Shown in pieces: positions 5,287 to 9,860 of a DNA stretch of 9,860 nucleotides; within the stretch, counting starts at the first letter, position 1; the number at the start of each line of letters is the position of its first letter. The translations under genes and the position numbers were made by a program. The notes under the pieces were generated by a model, which saw nothing but the letters and a program-made list of their open reading frames with translations, was not told the origin of the DNA and did not search any database. Location of the stretch: NCBI GenBank assembly GCA_049317725.1, contig JBMOHS010000148.1:1-9860 (forward strand). The letters run 5' to 3'. Origin of the DNA: CAIOZW01 sp049317725 (GTDB lineage: Bacteria > Acidobacteriota > Blastocatellia > RBC074).

Positions 5287-7941
5287 TCAGCGGGATGCCC
5301 CGAGCAGGATGGCGTTGAGAAAGAGAAACTGGGTAGCCTCGGCATACGCACGATAGTTCGGGTCCTCGACGAAGGCGATGACCTGTCCCTGCCCACTGGG
5401 CTGATGGAGCAGAAAAGGTTTCTGGGGAAGCTGCCGGGCAGCATCCTCCCAGAGGAGGCCACTGGCAAGCAATCGCTCCCGGGAGGAATAGATCCCGACA
5501 TTGCGCCCCTCGTCGAGCCGCAAGGGCGCAAGGACGCGATTGCTCTCGACCAGGGCTTGGATCTCGCCATCCGTCCCTGCCGCCAGCCAGTGCTCCCGGT
5601 CGAGGACGACCCGCAACAGGGAGCCCGGGGTCGACTCGGGAGGCTCCTGGAGGGGCCGAATCGCTTGTTCATAGGTCGTGGCAGTGGTCGGGTTGGCCGG
5701 TGGAGGGGAGGTGAGAGGGGGTGATGGTCCGACCCGCCGCTCTGGTCGGGCTGGCAGCAGGCCGACCGATTCCTGGGCGGCCCAGCGGGTCGCCTCGGCC
5801 AGTGTGATCAACGTCCCCCCGGCCTGGACCCAGTCCCGCAGACGTCGCAGCGTCTCCGAACCGGCCAGTATCGAATAGCTCCCACTCGGCATGACCACCA
5901 CATCAAAGTCTCGCAGGTCGGCCCTGGCAAGGGATCCAACGCGCAGAACGGTGGCCGGCTGGCCGTAGCGCTGCTCCAGCACATAGCGGGCCCACCCGGC
6001 GGAGAGACTGCTGATCGGCGCATCCCACAACAACAGAACCTTTGGCAATCGCAACGAACGCGTCTGGTTGCTTCCAAGCGAGGTCCCTTCGGTGACGAAC
6101 CCACTCCCCAGGGGAACCAGCTCCGCCTCGGCCTGCCAGGCCATCACCGCGAGCGCAGTCCGCAACGATGGAGGATTCTCTGCGCTGCGGAAGAAGAGGA
6201 TCCCACGTGGGAACTGCTGGCCGTCGACGACGATCGGCTCTGCCAGAAAATGGGCCCGGAAACCTTGTCGCAGTGCGGCGAGGGCGACCCGGGCCGCCGT
6301 TGGATTCCACGGCAGCGCGTATCCGACGATTGCCTCCGGCAAGAGGGGAGGCCCCTCGCCGCGCTCGCGGGCGAGACGGTCGAGGGTCACCGGCACCAGT
6401 GACCCCGTCACCGGGCCCGTTATCGGTTGGGCTACCAAGTCATAGAGCAACGGGAGGTTCCAGGCGGTCACATCGTAGATCTGGTCGGGCTGTCGATTGC
6501 TTCGACGCTCCTCTTGCCGACGGAGAAAGTCTGCCGGCATCGGCACCTGCGGATCGAGAAGGTTTCGCACCAGCATCCCGGCCGGCTGGGGCAAAGGAAC
6601 GAAGAAAGTCCCAGACGGGAAAGTCTGCCCTTCGAGACGCAAAGGCTCGCCCGAACGCTCCACCCGGATTCCGTTGCGAAGCAAGGTCCGTACCAGGCGC
6701 AGGACTTGGCCCTTGTCCTGGTTCTCGGAGGCAGGGGGAATCACGTAGCCCCGCACGGGTCCTTCCCCAGCCGTGCGGCGGAAGCGGGCAAAATCGCGGA
6801 GGAGCGCTTCCCGATGGCGTGCGGCCGTGGAGAGGGTTGAGAGTGCGGCAGTGAAGTGCTCGATGGCACCGTCGAGGTAGGTCAAGAGGGTTCCATCGCG
6901 TCGACGATAGACCAGCCCTCGGGCGGACCCCTTCTCGAAGGTCATCCCGATCGCTCCCTGCGCCATCGGCCAGGAGACGCCATATCCCGGATAGAAGGCA
7001 TCAAAAACCTCCCGGTTGAAGTAGGGAAAGCCCCGCCGGTCGAACCGGTCGGCGGTTGCCCGCCCAAACCGCTCGAGCCACTCGGCCTGCTTCGCCGTCA
7101 TGTGCGGATTGGGCGGGGGAGCGCCCGGAGGGAAATAGTAGGTCGACTCTCCGCCCATCTCGTGGAGATCGACGACGACGTGTGGCATCCAGTCGAGCAA
7201 CAACCGGACGCGCCCTTCGCTCTCCGGCTGGGTCTGGGCGAACCAATCACGGTTGAGATCGAAGAGGTAGTGGTTGCTGCGCCCTCCAGGCCAAGGCTCG
7301 TCGTGCTCCGCCGCCAACGGATCCGGGTCCGGCGTTGCGGCCTGCCCAAGCAGGTTCTGATAGACAAACCGGGCCCGGCCATCCGGGTTCTGCATCGGAT
7401 CGATCAGGACGATCGACTCCCGGCGAATGAGGTCGACCGTCTCATCCTGCTGCACGGCGAGCAGGTGGTAGGCCAGCGCCATGGCGGCCTCTCCCGAGGA
7501 GATCTCGTTCCCGTGTACGCCGTGCAGCAAGGCCACGACAACGGGCAGGTCGCGGATGAGCGGCGCCGGATCGGCCACGGGCGGGGCCTCGCCATTGCCC
7601 GCCAACCGCCCGAGGCCCGATTTCACCCGTTCCAGATCCCGGAGGCGTTCGGGACTGCCAAGGAGAAGGGCGAAGAGCGGACGCCCCTCCCAGCTCTCCG
7701 CGTACCGAATCAAGCGTGTCCGGCCGGGGGCCGCCTCCTGCAGTGCCGTCAGGTACCGCAGAATCCCCTCGGGCGAGGTGATCCGCTCCCCGGCTTCGTG
7801 GCCAAGCACCTGCTTGATCGTTGGAACGCGTGGGTCATAGATCGCTCCAGGAGCAAACTCGGGCACCTGCCCAATGGCGGTCACGACCAGGATCACGAAG
7901 ATGAGACCCAAATGAATCGATCGATCAATCAAGGTACGCAT
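5287..7941 (-). CDS. Secreted M14-family zinc carboxypeptidase with C-terminal GATase1-like domain
   Basis: An exported metallopeptidase of 884 residues. The signal peptide spans residues 1-25 (MRTLIDRS, then hydrophobic GLIFVILVVTAIG). The M14 domain (about 50-380) shows the zinc site HGNE (His143, Glu146) in LLHGVHGNEISSGEAA and the third ligand His260 in VVDLHEMGGES. Substrate-binding residues are Arg189 in NPDGR and Asn230-Arg231 in DLNRDWF, and the catalytic Glu336 is in IGMTFEKGS, so it should be active. After a middle region comes a Rossmann-like part (about 634-725; KVLLLWD, DFDVVVMPSGSY, LRDWVQAGGTLITL) that resembles the class I glutamine amidotransferase fold without its nucleophile Cys. 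A Pro/Thr-rich linker follows (738-756), then a beta-rich end. This architecture is common in large bacterial M14 proteins. Start: ATG 7941 has GGGGAG just upstream and begins the signal peptide directly; the frame runs on to 7983 without adding sense. It lies 64 bases after the phosphatase gene with no terminator between, so the two may be co-transcribed. The physiological substrate is unknown. Confidence 0.92.
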   Translation of the reverse strand: MRTLIDRSIHLGLIFVILVVTAIGQVPEFAPGAIYDPRVPTIKQVLGHEAGERITSPEGILRYLTALQEAAPGRTRLIRYAESWEGRPLFALLLGSPERLRDLERVKSGLGRLAGNGEAPPVADPAPLIRDLPVVVALLHGVHGNEISSGEAAMALAYHLLAVQQDETVDLIRRESIVLIDPMQNPDGRARFVYQNLLGQAATPDPDPLAAEHDEPWPGGRSNHYLFDLNRDWFAQTQPESEGRVRLLLDWMPHVVVDLHEMGGESTYYFPPGAPPPNPHMTAKQAEWLERFGRATADRFDRRGFPYFNREVFDAFYPGYGVSWPMAQGAIGMTFEKGSARGLVYRRRDGTLLTYLDGAIEHFTAALSTLSTAARHREALLRDFARFRRTAGEGPVRGYVIPPASENQDKGQVLRLVRTLLRNGIRVERSGEPLRLEGQTFPSGTFFVPLPQPAGMLVRNLLDPQVPMPADFLRRQEERRSNRQPDQIYDVTAWNLPLLYDLVAQPITGPVTGSLVPVTLDRLARERGEGPPLLPEAIVGYALPWNPTAARVALAALRQGFRAHFLAEPIVVDGQQFPRGILFFRSAENPPSLRTALAVMAWQAEAELVPLGSGFVTEGTSLGSNQTRSLRLPKVLLLWDAPISSLSAGWARYVLEQRYGQPATVLRVGSLARADLRDFDVVVMPSGSYSILAGSETLRRLRDWVQAGGTLITLAEATRWAAQESVGLLPARPERRVGPSPPLTSPPPANPTTATTYEQAIRPLQEPPESTPGSLLRVVLDREHWLAAGTDGEIQALVESNRVLAPLRLDEGRNVGIYSSRERLLASGLLWEDAARQLPQKPFLLHQPSGQGQVIAFVEDPNYRAYAEATQFLFLNAILLGASR

Positions 7942-8005
7942 CGGACTCCCCCCTCCCTTCGAGACTGTCTGCTTCCTTCTCACCGCTTGCCTCGCCGGAC
8001 AGCCC

Positions 8006-9136
8006 TCAGCGTCGCTGGATGGTGCTCAGTCGGATCCGACGTTGAATATTGATCTGTCCGTCCTCGTCCCGAATCTGGAGGGCAATCACTGGGTCGGACG
8101 GACTCCAGTCGATGGTGATCAGCCCAAAATTGTTCCCCCAGTTCATCGTCCCGACCCGGTGGCGGTTGACTTCGTAGGGGCGCCAGACCTTGGACGCATT
8201 GTTCATGCCGCTGGCCGTCAAATCGTAAAGGGGATAGCCAACCCCTCCATCCATCATCGAGAGCTCGGCAAGGTGACGATCCCCACTCAGAAAGACTACT
8301 CCGGTCGCCCCCGTCTCCCGTATGAGGTTGAAAAGCCGCTCCCGCTCCCGCGGAAGATTCATCCATTTCTCCCAGCCGTGGTCCTCGGCAACCACCTGAA
8401 TGCTCGAGGCGAGGAGGCGAACCTCCGCTGGTTCGCGCAGTTGCGCTTCCAACCACCGCCACTGCGCCTCACCGAGCATGGTCTTCCCAGGGGTCTCATC
8501 CGGGATGTAGCGACCGACTCCCGGCTGGTTGGCCGGTCTGGGCTTGAGCGGACTGCGGTGGTACCGCGTGTCGAGCAAGATCACCTGGACCCGTTTTCCG
8601 ACCGGGCCATGGACAACGGATCGATAGACCCCTTCCTGACGTCGCTGCGGAGAGTCGGCCGGAATCCCCCAGAAATCTTGAAAGACCCGCTGCGAGGCTG
8701 CACGTTGCGGATAGTCTGCGCCCCCGTCATTGCGTCCGAAATCGTGGTCATCCCACGTCGCGAGGATCGGAACGCGGCGTCGGAGCTGGGCGAAGCCGGG
8801 AATCGCCGCCAACTGGCGATACTTGGCCTCCATGACCGCCATGTCTTCGGTATCGCCGTAGATATTGTCTCCGATGAAGAGAAACAGTTGCGGGTTCGCG
8901 GCGACAATCTGCTTCCAGATCGGTTGCGGCTGGTCCTGCGTGGCACACGAGCCGAGGGCGATCCGGGCGAGTGGAGTCTTGACGGACAAGACAGGCGATG
9001 AACGTCGGCCCGGGCGCTCTTGTGCCAGAGGAACCATCCACGCCATCACTCCCGTGATCAACCCTGTCAGCAGAAGGAGCCTCGCCACCCTTCTGCTACT
9101 CCCGAATCCAGCACGCCCCGTGACAACCCGTCGCAT
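8006..9136 (-). CDS. PhoD-like alkaline phosphatase/phosphodiesterase, exported
   Basis: A metallophosphoesterase of 376 residues. Motifs in order: GSCATQ (62-67), with the metal-ligand Cys64 typical of PhoD; GDNIYGD (89-95); TWDDHDFGRND (127-137); LLDTRYHRSPL (187-197); and GDRH (285-288) with metal-binding His288. It then ends in a short beta-rich segment. The PhoD family releases phosphate from phosphomonoesters and diesters outside the cytoplasm. The N terminus carries Arg15-Arg16 before a hydrophobic run (ARLLLLTGLITGVMAWM), which resembles a twin-arginine signal, the known route of Bacillus PhoD; the residue after RRV is Ala rather than Phe. It lacks the extra N-terminal domain of full-length PhoD and is at the short end for the group. 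Start: ATG 9136 with AGGAG 5 bases upstream. The upstream terminator at 9175-9197 suggests its own promoter, or read-through from the transporter gene. Confidence 0.9.
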   Translation of the reverse strand: MRRVVTGRAGFGSSRRVARLLLLTGLITGVMAWMVPLAQERPGRRSSPVLSVKTPLARIALGSCATQDQPQPIWKQIVAANPQLFLFIGDNIYGDTEDMAVMEAKYRQLAAIPGFAQLRRRVPILATWDDHDFGRNDGGADYPQRAASQRVFQDFWGIPADSPQRRQEGVYRSVVHGPVGKRVQVILLDTRYHRSPLKPRPANQPGVGRYIPDETPGKTMLGEAQWRWLEAQLREPAEVRLLASSIQVVAEDHGWEKWMNLPRERERLFNLIRETGATGVVFLSGDRHLAELSMMDGGVGYPLYDLTASGMNNASKVWRPYEVNRHRVGTMNWGNNFGLITIDWSPSDPVIALQIRDEDGQINIQRRIRLSTIQRR

Positions 9137-9174
9137 GGTCTCTCCTCTCTCGGTATTTGGACCAGTTCTGCATG

Positions 9175-9197
9175 AAAAAGAATGGCTTCGACCATTC
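9175..9197 (-). terminator. Rho-independent terminator after the EamA gene
   Basis: On the - strand, GAATGG-tcgaag-CCATTC is followed by five T. The stem begins 3 bases after the EamA stop codon (9203-9201). The 6-bp stem is modest, so partial read-through into the phosphatase gene is possible. Confidence 0.75.
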
Positions 9198-9200
9198 GAT

Positions 9201-9860
9201 CTATTCCAATTCTGTTCTTTGTGGCCCCCGGCGATGGGGGAAGACGATCAGGGAGATCCCCGCCAGAATTGCCAGCGCCCCGACGAGAATCGTCGATGTC
9301 AATCGCTCGCCGATGGTCAGATTGCCGACAATCAGGGCCACCACCGGAATGATCAGGGAAATGAGCATGGTCCGCGTCACCTCGACGCGAATCACCAGCC
9401 AGTAATAAAGCAGAAACGCCAGCGCTGATCCAATCAGGGAGAGATAGACCAGCGAGGCAATCGCCAGGGGCGTCCATTGGAGCTGAAAGGGGCTTCCCTC
9501 CACCCACCATCCCACGGCGAGAAGGGGAACGAAGCCAAAGACCATCTGGCTCCCGGCAAGGACGGAGGGGTCAAGCTGGGTCAGGCGAGCCTTGACCAAC
9601 ACATTGCCGTAGGCGACACAGAGCGAACTGACCAGCAGGGCGAGCCCCCCCTGGAGTCCCGTCACGCCATTGATCGAGAGCTCGTCGTAAAAGATGCCAG
9701 CTACCCCGGTCAGGCCGATTCCCACCCCGAGAAGTTTGCGCCAAGTGATCCGTTCTGCTGGGAGATACCAGTGCGCGATCAGCAGGCCGAAGACGGGGAT
9801 CGTTGCTTGCAGGAGCGCCGCCAATCCTGACGTGATCCGAACCTCTCCCCAAAAGATGAG
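9201..9860 (-). CDS. EamA/DMT-superfamily transporter, 5' truncated
   Basis: The frame is open to the right window edge, so the N terminus is missing; 219 residues are visible. It is a multi-pass inner-membrane protein. The boundary residues read LIFWGEVRITSGLAALLQATIPVF and continue into LLIAHWYLPAERITWRKLLGVGIGLTGV. This is the hallmark of the first EamA repeat: a helix, P-x-F, an 'E-R-x-T' loop and a Gly-rich helix. The second repeat follows, with SALAFLLYYWLVIRVEVTRTMLISLIIPVVALIVGNLTIGERLTSTILVGALAILAGI. A TTG at 9824 could be mistaken for a start, but it lies in the middle of the first repeat. Family members export amino acids or other metabolites; the substrate here is unknown. It is terminated separately from the phosphatase downstream. 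Confidence 0.9.
   Translation of the reverse strand, partial: LIFWGEVRITSGLAALLQATIPVFGLLIAHWYLPAERITWRKLLGVGIGLTGVAGIFYDELSINGVTGLQGGLALLVSSLCVAYGNVLVKARLTQLDPSVLAGSQMVFGFVPLLAVGWWVEGSPFQLQWTPLAIASLVYLSLIGSALAFLLYYWLVIRVEVTRTMLISLIIPVVALIVGNLTIGERLTSTILVGALAILAGISLIVFPHRRGPQRTELE

Noticed and set aside
6856..8052. 398-codon open frame on the + strand opposite the M14 peptidase
   Set aside because: It mirrors the peptidase codons; no motif, no membrane or signal segments, and the opposite strand has complete catalytic residues.
8042..9001. 319-codon open frame on the + strand opposite the PhoD-like gene
   Set aside because: Shadow of a gene with clear PhoD motifs; composition is typical of an antisense frame.
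9201..9824. Treating TTG 9824 as the start of the EamA transporter
   Set aside because: The frame stays open to 9860 and the upstream residues continue a typical EamA repeat, so the gene is truncated by the window edge.

Overview
This is GC-rich bacterial DNA. It is tightly packed, with at least eight genes in 9.86 kb, Shine-Dalgarno sites, TTG as well as ATG starts, rho-independent terminators and strong GC bias at codon third positions. There is no rRNA, tRNA, CRISPR array, transposase or phage gene, so it reads as ordinary chromosome. A lineage cannot be fixed from the sequence alone. A secreted M14 peptidase with a GATase1-like tail, a short membrane protein of anti-sigma type and a PhoD-like phosphatase together would fit Acidobacteriota (Blastocatellia-like), but that is inference.

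Layout. (1) Bases 1-195, + strand: the last 64 codons of a gene that probably encodes a phosphodiesterase/nucleotide pyrophosphatase of the alkaline phosphatase superfamily. (2) Bases 192-4304, - strand: a four-gene ABC importer operon, transcribed as permease 1, permease 2, substrate-binding lipoprotein, ATPase. It resembles the uncharacterised E. coli YnjBCD system with the double permease split in two. The genes are joined by a 14-base gap, an ATGA overlap and a 17-base gap. Its end meets gene (1) on a shared CTAG that gives a stop on both strands. (3) Bases 4305-4740: a divergent intergenic region with nested inverted repeats around promoter-like sequence. (4) Bases 4741-5151, + strand: a 136-residue single-pass membrane protein like the anti-sigma-type proteins of Acidobacteria, with no sigma factor in the window. 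A very strong hairpin terminator follows it. (5) Bases 5287-9860, - strand: in order of transcription, a 5'-truncated EamA/DMT-family exporter with its own terminator, a PhoD-like phosphatase with a possible Tat signal, and a large secreted M14-type zinc carboxypeptidase.

Working together: the importer operon is the one clear multi-gene unit, with lipoprotein capture outside, two membrane subunits and a cytosolic ATPase. Its substrate cannot be told from sequence. The phosphatase and peptidase are both exported hydrolases and may be co-transcribed (64-base gap without a terminator). I found no convincing novel multi-gene system. The most unusual DNA-level signals are a 9-bp hairpin at the permease/binding-protein junction, a perfect 22-bp palindrome inside the binding-protein gene, and the stacked inverted repeats near 4377-4435.
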